Assembly: GCF_000422505.1 (NCBI RefSeq)
Contig: NZ_KE383870.1
Span: 25,744-89,743, forward strand
Source of the DNA: Paenibacillus pinihumi DSM 23905 = JCM 16419
GTDB lineage: Bacteria; Bacillota; Bacilli; Paenibacillales; Paenibacillaceae
DNA: 64,000 bases
Reading direction: 5' to 3'
In this document: in pieces, positions 34,194 to 42,932 of the stretch
Numbering within the stretch: the first letter of the stretch is position 1
How the letters are laid out: each line of letters starts with the position of its first letter
Position numbers and translations under genes: made by a program
Notes under the pieces: model-generated
What the model saw: the letters and a program-made list of their open reading frames with translations, nothing else
Databases searched by the model: none
What the model was told of the DNA's origin: nothing

Positions 34194-35015
34194 TTGCTTC
34201 ATCATGAGCTGGAGCTGGCCACAAAAGATGGTCAGAGGCTGCCTGTACGGCAATGGCAGCTGGAATTCAAACCCTTAAAAGGGATAATATGCCTTGTCCA
34301 TGGCATGGGAGAGCATAGCGGGCGTTACCATGGGGTGGCACAGGCAATGACAGCAGCGGGGTATATGGTCCTGGCCCATGATCAGCGCGGACATGGCCGC
34401 TCCCAGGGCAAACGCGGCCACGCGGATGTAACGATGCTTGCAGAGGATGCGGCAGCTTTAATTGTTATGGCGCAGCAGATTGCGCCCGAGCTGCCGCGTA
34501 TCTTGTACGGGCACAGCATGGGTGGCAATGTGGCGCTTAGCTGCGCGCTAAGGCTTAAGCCGGCTATTCAAGGGCTGATTCTGACCAGCCCATGGCTGCG
34601 GCTGGCGTTTGCTCCTCCTGCTCCGAAGGTGTGGGCAGGCAGCATGATGGCCCGCTTTTGGCCCTCCTTTTCTTTATCCACAGGACTGCGGGATATTTCT
34701 GCTGCTAATGGGGCGGAGGAAAAGATCTTGCAGGACCCGCTGTCCCATGACCGGATCTCGGCAGGCATGTATTTTTCCCTGCACGAGGAAGGAGAGCGGC
34801 TGCTGGAGCAGATCGATCAGATAGCTGTTCCTCTCTTTCTGGCGCACGGCAACGGCGATTATATCACCTCCTTTCCTGCAAGCCGGGCCCTGGCCGAAAC
34901 TTTGGGAGACCGGTGCTGTTTTGTAGCGGTGAATTGTGCGCATCATGAGCTCCACCAGACGGTACAAAAGGAGGAATTGTTCAGCCGGATATTAAACTGG
35001 ATGGACAAAATCTGA
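34194..35015 (+). CDS. Alpha/beta hydrolase, monoacylglycerol-lipase-like
   Basis: A protein of 273 residues. HGMGEHSGRYHGVAQAM is the oxyanion region, the nucleophile elbow GHSMGG carries the catalytic Ser, an Asp lies in HGNGDYITSF and the His in NCAHHELHQ. The lysophospholipase/monoglyceride lipase subgroup (Hydrolase_4) fits best. The usual call would begin at TTG 34173, but GGAGGTGA lies downstream of that at 34178-34185 and points to TTG 34194, eight bases later. It is coupled to the HAD gene. The cytoplasmic esterase substrate is unknown. Confidence 0.85.
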   Translation: MLHHELELATKDGQRLPVRQWQLEFKPLKGIICLVHGMGEHSGRYHGVAQAMTAAGYMVLAHDQRGHGRSQGKRGHADVTMLAEDAAALIVMAQQIAPELPRILYGHSMGGNVALSCALRLKPAIQGLILTSPWLRLAFAPPAPKVWAGSMMARFWPSFSLSTGLRDISAANGAEEKILQDPLSHDRISAGMYFSLHEEGERLLEQIDQIAVPLFLAHGNGDYITSFPASRALAETLGDRCCFVAVNCAHHELHQTVQKEELFSRILNWMDKI

Positions 35016-35163
35016 CAAACGACAGCTGTAGACATATTTTGTATATCATATATTTTTTGGCGAACATGGCGGTCTTCTCTCTCTAACATTGTCAAAAATC
35101 GCTGCTTGTGCTTTAATCGGTATTAGCAGGATTTTACAATTGAAAGGAGGAGACCGTTATTTC

Positions 35164-36819
35164 GTGTGGAAGGATGCACTGTTGCAGATCATGATCTCGC
35201 TATTGCCGGTGTTTGGTTTCCAAATGTGGTTCAATCGTCCGGACAGATCACGGGGAATTCCTATTTTTATGGGCGGATTATGTCTGTTGGCGATGCTGCT
35301 TGGCGTGCTGATTTCCAGAGACAGCTTTGAAGGCTATCAAATTGATTTTCAGATGGTTCCTTTTGTGCTCGGTTCGCTGTATGGGGGCTTTGCGGTTGCG
35401 CTGCTTCTATCCGTCATTTATCTTGCCGTGCAAGCGTTTTTAATTACTAACTTTTGGGAATATATAGAGTTTCTGAGTTTTCTGTTGTTAGCAATGCCGC
35501 TTATTTTTATTGCTGTACATCGCTTCAAGCTTCTGGGACGATCAGGCAAGCAGAAGCTGGCGGTAGGGCTTGGCGGACTGCTTGTGCTTCTGAATCATGG
35601 CATTTTGGCTCTTCAGCTCTCCGGGGAGGGAAGGGCATGGGACGAACAGTTTATTGCTTTTCTGGTGTTTTCATTTATCGGATTTATGCTGTTAATATGG
35701 ATTGCCGTTATTTTGATTGAAAGTGTCATTGAGAAGCAGCAGCTTCAGGATCAGCTGCAACGGATGTCCACAAACTACCGCAATGAAGTACAGAAGCTCC
35801 AGCAATTTATTGATATGATTCCGATGGGTGTGGTCATTGTGGACGCCGGGGGCGAGGTTACTCATCTGAATGAAGCAGCGCTCCAGGTGATGGGGAGCAG
35901 TCTGAACGGCATTCGAAGACAGGAACTTGTAGGCCGGTCAATTGCCAAAATCAGCGATACCTTCATGAAGGAAACGGCTGGCAAGCTGCTATTTGAGGCG
36001 CTGAACGGGGAAGATACGGCTTCCAGCATTGTCGAGACGGGCAGCCGAACCTATATTAATACCGGCTTTGGCGTACGCGATCTGCAAAGCCAGGATATTA
36101 TCGGAGCGGCATTGATCGTTCACGATATTACGGAAATCTCTCATCTGCGGGATGAGTTCGGCCGGATGGAGCGCCTGAGTCTGGTCGGGCAGATGGCTGC
36201 AAGCATTACTCATGAAATACGGAATCCGATGGCTGTCATAAGGGGATTCATTCAGCTCATGAAGGAGCGGAGTCCCGAGCATCACCGTGACTATTACCGG
36301 ATTGTAATGGATGAGCTGGACAGGGCGAATGCAATTATCAACGATTTTCTGTCGCTTGCCCAGAATCGGATTGTACATAAAGAAAAAAGCTCATTAAATC
36401 ATATCGTAAGAGAGCTGGTACAACTCCTGTGGGCAGATGCCAATTTGCGGGGGCAGACGATTGAGATTGAGCTGGATGAAACTTTGCCGATGCTGGAGAT
36501 AAACGAGAAGGAGATCAAGCAGCTGATTTTGAACCTGGCCCGAAATGGCATGGAGGCGATGGGCAATAATGGGGTTCTTGTGCTCCGGACCAGACTGCAG
36601 CCGAATATGATCCAATTGCAGGTGGCAGACAGCGGCTGCGGAATTCCCAAGGAGAAGATGGAACGTCTCTTCGAGCCGTTCTATACGACCAAGACCAGGG
36701 GCACAGGACTGGGCTTGCCGCTTTGTCTCAGCATTGTGGAACGCCATCAAGGAAAAATTGCCGTCGATTCCGATGAGGGCGAAGGGACGGTTTTTACGGT
36801 TTCATTTCAAATTTCATAG
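35164..36819 (+). CDS. Membrane sensor histidine kinase, KinB-like (sporulation type)
   Basis: About 551 residues. Residues 1-190 hold roughly six membrane helices of the 5TM-5TMR_LYT type (FVLGSLYGGFAVALLLSVIY; FIAFLVFSFIGFMLLIWIAV), then a coiled stretch, a PAS domain (FIDMIPMGVVIVDAGGEVTH), and HisKA with His350 in SITHEIRNPMAVIRGFIQLM. HATPase contains NLARNGMEAMGNNG and GTGLGLPLCLSIVERHQGKI. KinB-type kinases feed phosphate to Spo0F; there is no response regulator beside it, as expected for an orphan phosphorelay kinase. The open frame begins at 35089; AAAGGAGGAGA before GTG 35164 suggests that start. Confidence 0.85.
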   Translation: MWKDALLQIMISLLPVFGFQMWFNRPDRSRGIPIFMGGLCLLAMLLGVLISRDSFEGYQIDFQMVPFVLGSLYGGFAVALLLSVIYLAVQAFLITNFWEYIEFLSFLLLAMPLIFIAVHRFKLLGRSGKQKLAVGLGGLLVLLNHGILALQLSGEGRAWDEQFIAFLVFSFIGFMLLIWIAVILIESVIEKQQLQDQLQRMSTNYRNEVQKLQQFIDMIPMGVVIVDAGGEVTHLNEAALQVMGSSLNGIRRQELVGRSIAKISDTFMKETAGKLLFEALNGEDTASSIVETGSRTYINTGFGVRDLQSQDIIGAALIVHDITEISHLRDEFGRMERLSLVGQMAASITHEIRNPMAVIRGFIQLMKERSPEHHRDYYRIVMDELDRANAIINDFLSLAQNRIVHKEKSSLNHIVRELVQLLWADANLRGQTIEIELDETLPMLEINEKEIKQLILNLARNGMEAMGNNGVLVLRTRLQPNMIQLQVADSGCGIPKEKMERLFEPFYTTKTRGTGLGLPLCLSIVERHQGKIAVDSDEGEGTVFTVSFQIS

Positions 36820-36886
36820 GGACAGGAGGCTGAGCTTTGCCGCATAGCACCAGAAGCGAGCGCGCATAATAAGGCGGAAGGAGGCG

Positions 36887-37021
36887 ATGAATTTGCATAA
36901 AAATAATCAGGAACGTCCGGCAGAGGCTGCTGAATCAAAGAAGAACAGCCCGTCCGGCAAGCAGCCGGAGCAGGAAGGCTTCGATAAAAAGCTGGACGGT
37001 CCCAACCGGCCCTCAATTTAA
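36887..37021 (+). CDS. Small hydrophilic protein of 44 residues
   Basis: Too short for most gene callers. It is Lys, Glu, Asn and Pro rich (HKNNQERPAEAAESKKN; FDKKLDGPNRPSI), with no hydrophobic segment. GGAAGGAGG lies just before the ATG (spacing two) and eight bases before a TTG two codons later, which may be the real start (36893). A terminator follows 12 bp after the stop. It lies 67 bp behind the kinase gene. The composition recalls small spore proteins, but I cannot assign a family. Confidence 0.6.
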   Translation: MNLHKNNQERPAEAAESKKNSPSGKQPEQEGFDKKLDGPNRPSI

Positions 37022-37032
37022 GAATGCGATAG

Positions 37033-37065
37033 CCGCTTGCCGCAGAATGCGGCAGGCGGTTTTTT
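37033..37065 (+). terminator. Terminator after the 44-residue protein
   Basis: CCGCTTGCCGC pairs with GCGGCAGGCGG around AGAAT, followed by TTTTTT. Confidence 0.9.
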
Positions 37066-37243
37066 GAAAATATAAGAACGGTGCTTTATTGCAAATAGTG
37101 CTTTGCTTTCGTATATCTTGAAGAGTATAATAATAATTATAAAATGCGAATTTTAACAATTATATAACGATTGTCTTGTTTCCGTTGTCTGGAGGCACGG
37201 CAGCGTTCATGTCTTTTACATTTTCGTAAGGAGTGGATTGAAT

Positions 37244-37678
37244 ATGTCAATGTCTTTTGAACGATACATGCTGGATATGGTACAACCGATGCGTGATGAG
37301 CTTACGCGTCTTGGCATTACAGAACTGCGCACAGCAGAAGAGGTAGAAGCTCAACTGCCAAATGCGAAGGGCACAGCGCTTGTCGTTGTAAACTCCGTAT
37401 GCGGTTGTGCGGCGGGCCAATGCCGTCCTGGCGTTGCTGATGCACTCGCACATGAGACAACACCTGACCAACTGTTCACTGTATTCGCAGGCCAGGACAA
37501 GGAAGCGACTGCACAGGCGCGTGAATACTTTGCGCCATACCCGCCATCTTCACCTTCGATTGCGCTGATGAAGGACGGGGAACTGGTTCATTTTATCGAG
37601 CGTCACCAAATTGAGAACCGTTCGGCTCAGGAGATTGCGGCAGAACTGACCGCAGCCTTCGACCGTTACTGCAATTAA
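37244..37678 (+). CDS. Bacilliredoxin (BrxA/BrxB, YphP/YqiW family)
   Basis: A protein of 144 residues with the unusual CGC redox site at Cys53 and Cys55 (VVNSVCGCAAGQCRPG) in a thioredoxin-like fold. Bacilliredoxins remove bacillithiol from protein thiols after oxidative stress in low-GC Gram-positives. AAGGAG ten bases before the ATG at 37244; a TTG two codons earlier is possible. It lies 12 bp upstream of nadE and is probably co-transcribed with it. The third Cys (Cys60) is also typical. Confidence 0.92.
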   Translation: MSMSFERYMLDMVQPMRDELTRLGITELRTAEEVEAQLPNAKGTALVVVNSVCGCAAGQCRPGVADALAHETTPDQLFTVFAGQDKEATAQAREYFAPYPPSSPSIALMKDGELVHFIERHQIENRSAQEIAAELTAAFDRYCN

Positions 37679-37690
37679 GGGGCCGCAACT

Positions 37691-38500
37691 ATGACATTGC
37701 AGCAGGAGATCATTAACCGGCTGGGCGTGAAGCCGCAGATCAATGTAGATGACGAAGTCCGCAGACGTGTCGATTTTCTGAAAAAATATGTGCTGGATGC
37801 GGGAGCCACAGGTTTGCTGATTGCCATTAGCGGCGGCATTGACAGTGCGGTAGCTGCCGGACTGTGCAAGCAGGCGACGGATGAACTGGCTGCGGAGAGC
37901 GGCAAGGATTATATGACGCTTGGTGTCTTCCAGCCGTACGGCACACAGGAAGACATTCATGACAGCTATGCGGTTGCCAAAGCTTTTGAGCTTAAGCACG
38001 TTGTAGAGACGAATATCGAAGATGCTGTAAATGAAATTGCGCTGGAGGTCGAGCACGGATTCAAGGCACTGGGCACACCTCGTCATATAAGCCGTAGCGG
38101 CAAAGGCAATGTCAAGGCGCGCACCCGTATGGTTGTCCAGTATGCGCTGGCATTCGATTACAACTTGATTGTGGTTGGTACGGATCATGCATCTGAGGCC
38201 ATTACCGGCTTTTACACCAAGTGGGGCGATGGCGCAGTCGACATTACTCCGCTCAGCTCACTTAACAAACGCCAGGTAAGACTTCTGGCCGCTGCTCTGG
38301 GCGTGCCGGACAGCGTCCTGAACAAGGCGCCTACAGCCGGATTATGGGAAGGCCAAACCGATGAGAATGAGCTGGGAATTTCCTATGAGGATAACAGTGA
38401 CTATCTCGAGGGCAAGGAAATTGATCCGGCGGTAAGAGAGAAGCTGGAAAAGCATTACTTGAAAACCGAACATAAAAGATCCCCGATACCGGGTATCTAA
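37691..38500 (+). CDS. nadE: NAD+ synthetase, ammonia-dependent
   Basis: A protein of 269 residues that amidates nicotinic acid adenine dinucleotide to NAD using ATP and ammonia, the final step of NAD synthesis. The ATP-pyrophosphatase loop is AISGGIDSAVAAG (residues 45-57). Further conserved parts are RTRMVVQYALAFDYNLIVVG, GTDHASEAITGFYTKWGDGA and PLSSLNKRQVRLLAAALGVP. It lacks a glutaminase domain, as in B. subtilis. It follows the bacilliredoxin gene. Confidence 0.95.
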   Translation: MTLQQEIINRLGVKPQINVDDEVRRRVDFLKKYVLDAGATGLLIAISGGIDSAVAAGLCKQATDELAAESGKDYMTLGVFQPYGTQEDIHDSYAVAKAFELKHVVETNIEDAVNEIALEVEHGFKALGTPRHISRSGKGNVKARTRMVVQYALAFDYNLIVVGTDHASEAITGFYTKWGDGAVDITPLSSLNKRQVRLLAAALGVPDSVLNKAPTAGLWEGQTDENELGISYEDNSDYLEGKEIDPAVREKLEKHYLKTEHKRSPIPGI

Positions 38501-38512
38501 TTCAACCTCTGG

Positions 38513-38528
38513 GAACCCCCAGGGGTTC
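38513..38528 (+). terminator. Short hairpin between nadE and acpS
   Basis: GAACCCC and GGGGTTC pair over 7 bp. There is no T run, so it is a weak terminator at best. Confidence 0.35.
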
Positions 38529-38558
38529 TCTTATGTCACGACAAGGAGGAGAGTACCG

Positions 38559-38954
38559 GTGATTCTGGGGATTGGCCATGATTTGGCGGAAATAGGCCGC
38601 ATCGGCCGGCTGCTGTCAGGCCGGACAGGCCAAAGATTCATGAAAAGGGTGTTGACTGCTAAGGAGCTTGAACTGGCGGAGAGCAAGGGAGCGCGCCTGG
38701 CTGAATTTGTTGCGGGCCGCTTCGCTGCCAAGGAAGCGGTGGTCAAAGCCTTTGGCTGCGGAATTGGAAATATCATGGGGTTTACAGATATTGAAATCAG
38801 GCCTGATGATAAAGGAAAGCCATGCGTGCGCTTGTCCCCGGAGGCATGGCAGCGGCTTGGGCTTCAGTCTGCTGTTGTAAATGTGCATGTAACGATTACC
38901 CATGAACGGACAATGGCCTCGGCATTTGTCGTCATCGAGAAGTCAGGTGTGTAG
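38559..38954 (+). CDS. acpS: Holo-[acyl-carrier-protein] synthase
   Basis: A protein of 131 residues that transfers 4'-phosphopantetheine from CoA to apo-ACP. It contains GIGHDLAEIGRI with the Mg ligand Asp8, and GRFAAKEAVVKAFGCG with Glu59, plus the C-terminal THERTMASAFVVIE. It starts at GTG 38559 with AAGGAGG nine bases upstream. The length is normal for the trimeric AcpS group. Confidence 0.95.
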   Translation: MILGIGHDLAEIGRIGRLLSGRTGQRFMKRVLTAKELELAESKGARLAEFVAGRFAAKEAVVKAFGCGIGNIMGFTDIEIRPDDKGKPCVRLSPEAWQRLGLQSAVVNVHVTITHERTMASAFVVIEKSGV

Positions 38955-39007
38955 CTTAAATATGTGGCAAGCGGGCAATTGAGGGATGCGGTGGTCTACT
39001 GGTTGTA

Positions 39008-39334
39008 TCAATGCTTATCAGCCAGCCAGGCAGCCAGCGCTTCGATTTGCTCGGGCGTCAGCTTGCTCTTGTAGGCCGGCATAATGACCCCGCCTTGTTC
39101 AATCTGCTTGCGAATGTCGTCCTTGGACAGGCGGCTGCCAACTTGCTGCAAATTGCTCTGCTCTCCGACCCGGCCCTGCAAATCTGTTCCGTGGCAAGAC
39201 AGACAGCTGGTACGGTAGATGCTCATCACATCCTCAGGTCCGTCAAGCGGACTGGAGCTGCCGCATCCCGCCAGTGCTGCCAAAGCAGTTAACGCTGCGG
39301 CTGCTGTTAGCATGCTGCGCGTAAAGCGTTTCAT
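39008..39334 (-). CDS. Membrane-anchored cytochrome c (c551-like lipoprotein)
   Basis: A protein of 108 residues. The signal peptide has a lipobox ending LAGC (Cys24). The haem site is CLSCH (residues 44-48) and Met85 in GVIMPAYKS is the likely axial ligand. It is a small class I cytochrome c of the Bacillus CccB/c551 type, exposed on the outer face of the membrane and serving as an electron shuttle to terminal oxidases. The open frame reaches 39373; ATG 39334 begins the signal peptide and AGGAGG lies upstream. No partner oxidase genes lie nearby. Confidence 0.88.
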   Translation of the reverse strand: MKRFTRSMLTAAAALTALAALAGCGSSSPLDGPEDVMSIYRTSCLSCHGTDLQGRVGEQSNLQQVGSRLSKDDIRKQIEQGGVIMPAYKSKLTPEQIEALAAWLADKH

Positions 39335-39479
39335 CGTATGATGCCTCCTGATTGAGCTCCGCCATCCCAGCATGGCGGGCTATTCTAATCGTATTGCTAC
39401 TATTATACCGGAAAATTTACCGCAAGATTTTGTCAATGTCATGTCATCGGGAATGTGAATGGAGAATATGGGAGACTAG

Positions 39480-40310
39480 ATGCCAACAACGTATAGACAA
39501 GTGATGAAGGGATTCTTTTATCATATCGAGGCGAACGTTTCGTTTGCCGCTTGTATGGATGCGGAGGCAGGCTGGGAGGAAAGCCTGGACAGCCCGGATT
39601 TTTGCAGGTTCCTGCTGGTCAGCAGCGGACAAGCTGCCATAACGATGAACGGTCAGGAATATATTCTTGAGCCGGGCGAGCTGTTTCTGCTGCCTTCCGG
39701 TACGCAGCAAGCCTGCAAAGTATATGGAAATGGTTGCTTGCGTATGTACTGGTGCAATTTCAAAAGTTTTGTCGGGGAAGCGGATTTCTTCAAGACGATG
39801 GCCCTCCCTGTTAGGGTGAGGATGAAAGAGCCTTTACATGTGCAGGAATTGTTTCAAAAAATGATAACTGCGTTGCAAAACAATTGGTATACGAGCCATC
39901 TCAGATTAAGAAGCGCCTTTCTCGAACTGGTTGCCTGCTATATCGAAAACGCAGAAATGAAGGTGGAAGAGCTCGGCAAGTCGGAGGCGGCATCCAACCT
40001 CGATGAAGTACTGGCTTATATTGAAATGAATTTGGACAGTGTTATCCAGGTCGATGAGCTGGCCCGGCTAGTCTGTCTGCATCCGAATTACTTTATCGAT
40101 TTTTTCAAAAACAATATTGGGGTTTCCCCGATCCAGTATGTAAATAACCGGCGAATGGAACGGGTCAAGGAACTGCTTCAGTCCTCAGATGACCCGGTGG
40201 GAGAAATCGCAAGGCAAGTCGGCATGCAAAATCATTATTTGTCCAGAATGTTCAAGCAATATACCGGCCTTTCTCCGAGCCGTTACCGGAAGCTATATCA
40301 GAATTTGTAA
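39480..40310 (+). CDS. AraC-family transcriptional regulator
   Basis: A protein of 276 residues. The N-terminal cupin-like sensor contains FLLVSSGQAAITMNGQEYIL and EPGELFLLPSGTQQACKVYG. The C-terminal double helix-turn-helix contains QVDELARLVCLHPNYFIDFF and DPVGEIARQVGMQNHYLSRM. GGGAGACTAG precedes the ATG. It is divergent from the cytochrome c gene (gap 145 bp) and 40 bp upstream of mutY. Its target is unknown. Confidence 0.9.
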   Translation: MPTTYRQVMKGFFYHIEANVSFAACMDAEAGWEESLDSPDFCRFLLVSSGQAAITMNGQEYILEPGELFLLPSGTQQACKVYGNGCLRMYWCNFKSFVGEADFFKTMALPVRVRMKEPLHVQELFQKMITALQNNWYTSHLRLRSAFLELVACYIENAEMKVEELGKSEAASNLDEVLAYIEMNLDSVIQVDELARLVCLHPNYFIDFFKNNIGVSPIQYVNNRRMERVKELLQSSDDPVGEIARQVGMQNHYLSRMFKQYTGLSPSRYRKLYQNL

Positions 40311-40350
40311 CAAGCAAAGGGCTTGCAGGCCGGATAGGAGAAGACAATCT

Positions 40351-41727
40351 ATGGTGGATATTCATTTATATTTTAGTCAGGAGCTGCTGGGCTGGTTCCA
40401 TATTCATAAGCGGACGCTGCCCTGGCGGCAAAATCGTGACCCTTACCGGGTCTGGGTGTCGGAAATTATGCTTCAGCAAACTCGTGTGGATACGGTAATT
40501 CCCTATTACGAGCGGTTTATGGAACGTTTTCCTTCTGTAACTGCCCTGGCGGAGGCTCCGGAGCCGGAGGTACTCAAATGCTGGGAAGGACTCGGCTATT
40601 ATTCCCGGGCCCGCAATCTTCAGGCTGGAGCGAGAGAAGTAGTCGATAAATATAATGGCGTGATACCGGATGATGCTGATGCTGTCGCCGGATTGAAGGG
40701 AATTGGACCCTATACGCGAGGAGCTGTCATGAGCATTGCTTTCAACAGGCCGGAGCCTGCAGTGGACGGCAATGTGATGAGGGTGCTGTCCAGATATTTT
40801 TGTCTGGAGGATGACATTGCGAAACCACGCACGCGTGTTCAACTGGAGCATCTGGCCAGGTCGCTCATCCCCGAAGGGGCAGCAGGTGATTTCAATCAAG
40901 CCTTAATGGAACTTGGGGCGCTCGTATGTACGCCCAAATCTCCCGGCTGTCTGACCTGCCCGGTGATGGTGCACTGCCAGGGCCGTCTGGCCGGGAAAGA
41001 GACGGTGCTGCCGATCAAGACGAAGGCCAAGCCTCCACGTGAGGAAAGACGGCTTGTTGCGCTTATTGAAGGCAATGGCGCCCACGCAGGAAAAGTGCTC
41101 GTGCGCCAGCGCCCGGAGACCGGCCTGCTCGCGCAGATGTGGGAGCTGCCGCATTTGCTGGAAGACGGGGGAAACCAGGACGGACAAACACCTAAAACGG
41201 GCAGAGGACGCAAGAAAAAGGATACGGTTATGGAGGAAACAAGCGCCGGTTCAGGTTTGGCATCTGCTCCGGATAGCAACCAGTCTGCGCAAATGGAGCA
41301 ACTGGGGCGGTCGCTGGCTGCTGAGACGAGGCTGCTGGTCCGTCCGCGACACCGCTGGATGGAGGCGGAGCATGTATTCAGCCATATTATTTGGAAGATG
41401 GATGTGTTTCTGTCGGATTTCGGTTTTGTGCTGAAAGAGAATGAAGAGCAGAAGTCCCAATATGAAGCCGTACTCAGAGGGGAACTGACAGCAGCCGAGC
41501 AAAGGGCTTCTTATTGGAGAAGTGAAACAGCTCCGGCCCGGGTACTCTCTGAATCGCCGGTTTCAGCAGTAAATGAAATTGCTGTTTCATCCAATGAGCC
41601 CGAACAGCAGGGCCATGAGATTCCGCTCCCGGAAGGTTACCGCTGGATCAGTCCGGAGGATATGCGGGAGCTGGCCTTTCCCAATGTATTTTTGCGGATA
41701 TTGCGTAATTACTGGGAATTAAATTAA
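40351..41727 (+). CDS. mutY: A/G-specific adenine DNA glycosylase MutY
   Basis: A protein of 458 residues that removes adenine mispaired with 8-oxoguanine. The helix-hairpin-helix is LKGIGPYTRGAVMSIAF and the catalytic Asp lies in AVDGNVMRVLSRYF. The [4Fe-4S] loop is C-x6-C-x2-C-x5-C (CTPKSPGCLTCPVMVHC). The C-terminal NUDIX-like 8-oxoG recognition domain is enlarged by two charged low-complexity inserts (about residues 277-310 and 370-430), making it longer than typical MutY of about 360. The open frame begins at 40189, inside the AraC gene; ATG 40351 has TAGGAGAAG ahead. Confidence 0.93.
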   Translation: MVDIHLYFSQELLGWFHIHKRTLPWRQNRDPYRVWVSEIMLQQTRVDTVIPYYERFMERFPSVTALAEAPEPEVLKCWEGLGYYSRARNLQAGAREVVDKYNGVIPDDADAVAGLKGIGPYTRGAVMSIAFNRPEPAVDGNVMRVLSRYFCLEDDIAKPRTRVQLEHLARSLIPEGAAGDFNQALMELGALVCTPKSPGCLTCPVMVHCQGRLAGKETVLPIKTKAKPPREERRLVALIEGNGAHAGKVLVRQRPETGLLAQMWELPHLLEDGGNQDGQTPKTGRGRKKKDTVMEETSAGSGLASAPDSNQSAQMEQLGRSLAAETRLLVRPRHRWMEAEHVFSHIIWKMDVFLSDFGFVLKENEEQKSQYEAVLRGELTAAEQRASYWRSETAPARVLSESPVSAVNEIAVSSNEPEQQGHEIPLPEGYRWISPEDMRELAFPNVFLRILRNYWELN

Positions 41728-41758
41728 GAGTATGCAAGTGCAGCAGAAAGGACTGCGA

Positions 41759-41874
41759 GATGAAGGGCTTTCTCCGATTGCTGTTAAAGACCGATTCCCC
41801 GGATTTTGATATCCCATAGGACGGGAATCAGTCTTTAAAGGCAACCACTATCGTTTCTGCGAAAGCCCTTCATC
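41759..41874 (-). ncRNA. Structured intergenic element, copy A
   Basis: On the minus strand, 14-bp outer stem GATGAAGGGCTTTC (41874-41861) with GAAAGCCCTTCATC (41772-41759); 5' internal loop GCAGAAACGATAGTGGTTGC plus CT; inner stem of 16 bp, TTAAAGAC-T-GATTCCC with GGGAATC-G-GTCTTTAA, one non-Watson-Crick pair; apical loop about 23 nt; 3' loop CAGCAATCGGA. Further pairs outside (TGCGA with TCGCA, GCAGCAG with CTGCTGC) could extend it to 41740-41891. The two loops match copy B at 54606-54718, while the stems differ. It is therefore likely a structured RNA or structured repeat. It lies between mutY and the sodA terminator. Strand chosen to match copy B. Confidence 0.65.
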
Positions 41875-41938
41875 TCTTCGCATACTGCTGCGATACGTAC
41901 ACCCTTTAATTCAATTGGGAAGATGATGAATAAGGGAA

Positions 41939-41984
41939 AACAAGCCCCCGTCAAGTCTGTAATCAGACTTGACGGGGGCTTGTT
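41939..41984 (-). terminator. Terminator of sodA
   Basis: A perfect 21-bp stem (AACAAGCCCCCGTCAAGTCTG with its complement) and a TAAT loop, 16 bp past the sodA stop. It is longer than most terminators and works in either direction. Confidence 0.88.
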
Positions 41985-41999
41985 CGATTGAGAATCTGC

Positions 42000-42614
42000 T
42001 TATTTTACAGCAGCTTCGTAACGTTTGCCAACTTCAGACCAGTTCACTACATTCCAGAATGCAGCGATGTAGTCAGGGCGTTTGTTTTGGTATTTCAGGT
42101 AGTAAGCATGCTCCCAAACGTCCAGACCAAGCAAAGGCGTTTCGCCTTCCATGATTGGGCTGTCCTGGTTAGGCAGGCTGTATACTTTCAGCTTGCCGTC
42201 TTTAGTTACAGCCAGGAATGCCCAGCCGCTTCCGAAACGGGTTGTAGCTGCTTTAGCGAAATCTTCTTTGAATTTATCAAAGCCGCCCAGCTCGCTGTCA
42301 ATTGCAGCAGCCAGTGTGCCTTGAGGTGCGCCGCCAGCGTCTGGTCCGATTGTTTCCCAGAACAGGGAGTGGTTAGCATGTCCGCCGCCGTTGTTGCGAA
42401 CAGCAGTACGGATGCCTTCAGGTACGCTGTTCAGGTCAGCGATCAGATCTTCAACGGATTTGCCTTGCAGTTCAGGAGCGGACTCCAAAGCTGCATTCAG
42501 GTTCGTAACATAAGTATTATGGTGACGGTCATGGTGGATTTCCATAGTTGTCGCGTCGATATGTGGCTCAAGTGCATTGTTAGCGTAAGGAAGAGCAGGT
42601 AATTGATGTGCCAA
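42000..42614 (-). CDS. sodA: Superoxide dismutase (Mn/Fe), SodA
   Basis: A protein of 204 residues that converts superoxide to oxygen and peroxide in the cytoplasm. Metal ligands are visible in [18 protein letters not shown] (first His), [11 protein letters not shown] (second His) and [20 protein letters not shown] (Asp and third His). The GGHANH and WAFLAV segments suit Mn-type enzymes. It starts at TTG 42614 with AGGAGG eight bases upstream. A TATAAT lies 42 bp upstream. A second, longer SOD is encoded at 47340. Confidence 0.96.
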   Translation of the reverse strand: MAHQLPALPYANNALEPHIDATTMEIHHDRHHNTYVTNLNAALESAPELQGKSVEDLIADLNSVPEGIRTAVRNNGGGHANHSLFWETIGPDAGGAPQGTLAAAIDSELGGFDKFKEDFAKAATTRFGSGWAFLAVTKDGKLKVYSLPNQDSPIMEGETPLLGLDVWEHAYYLKYQNKRPDYIAAFWNVVNWSEVGKRYEAAVK

Positions 42615-42655
42615 TTAAAAAACCTCCTATTAATGTATGTAGTGATTCATTCACA

Positions 42656-42661
42656 ATTATA
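42656..42661 (-). promoter_or_regulatory. -10 element of the sodA promoter
   Basis: The minus strand reads GGGGTATAATTG. The -35 is poor (CTTTAT at 17 bp). Confidence 0.5.
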
Positions 42662-42932
42662 CCCCTTCTTTTGATAATAAAGCAACAAATATGTTTATAA
42701 AGTTTCTTGCTGCATTAGTACCAAACTGTAAAGGCATATGTATGAATTACCCGTGTTAGCATCACTCAAAACAGAGTGAAATATGTCGGCAATGTAAAAA
42801 AACGATGATTAAACCGATTGCCGGAAGGCTTCAAAGCGGTAACAATATTTACATTCGGACTTTTATTAAATTTTTGTAACGAAAAAAGAAGGAATTCGTA
42901 AAGTTTTGTCGTATTTTTTACAGTACGAGTTT

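Noticed and set aside
41939-41984. Long perfect hairpin as a mobile-element end
   Set aside because: Placed 16 bp after the sodA stop with a 4-nt loop; an ordinary strong terminator.
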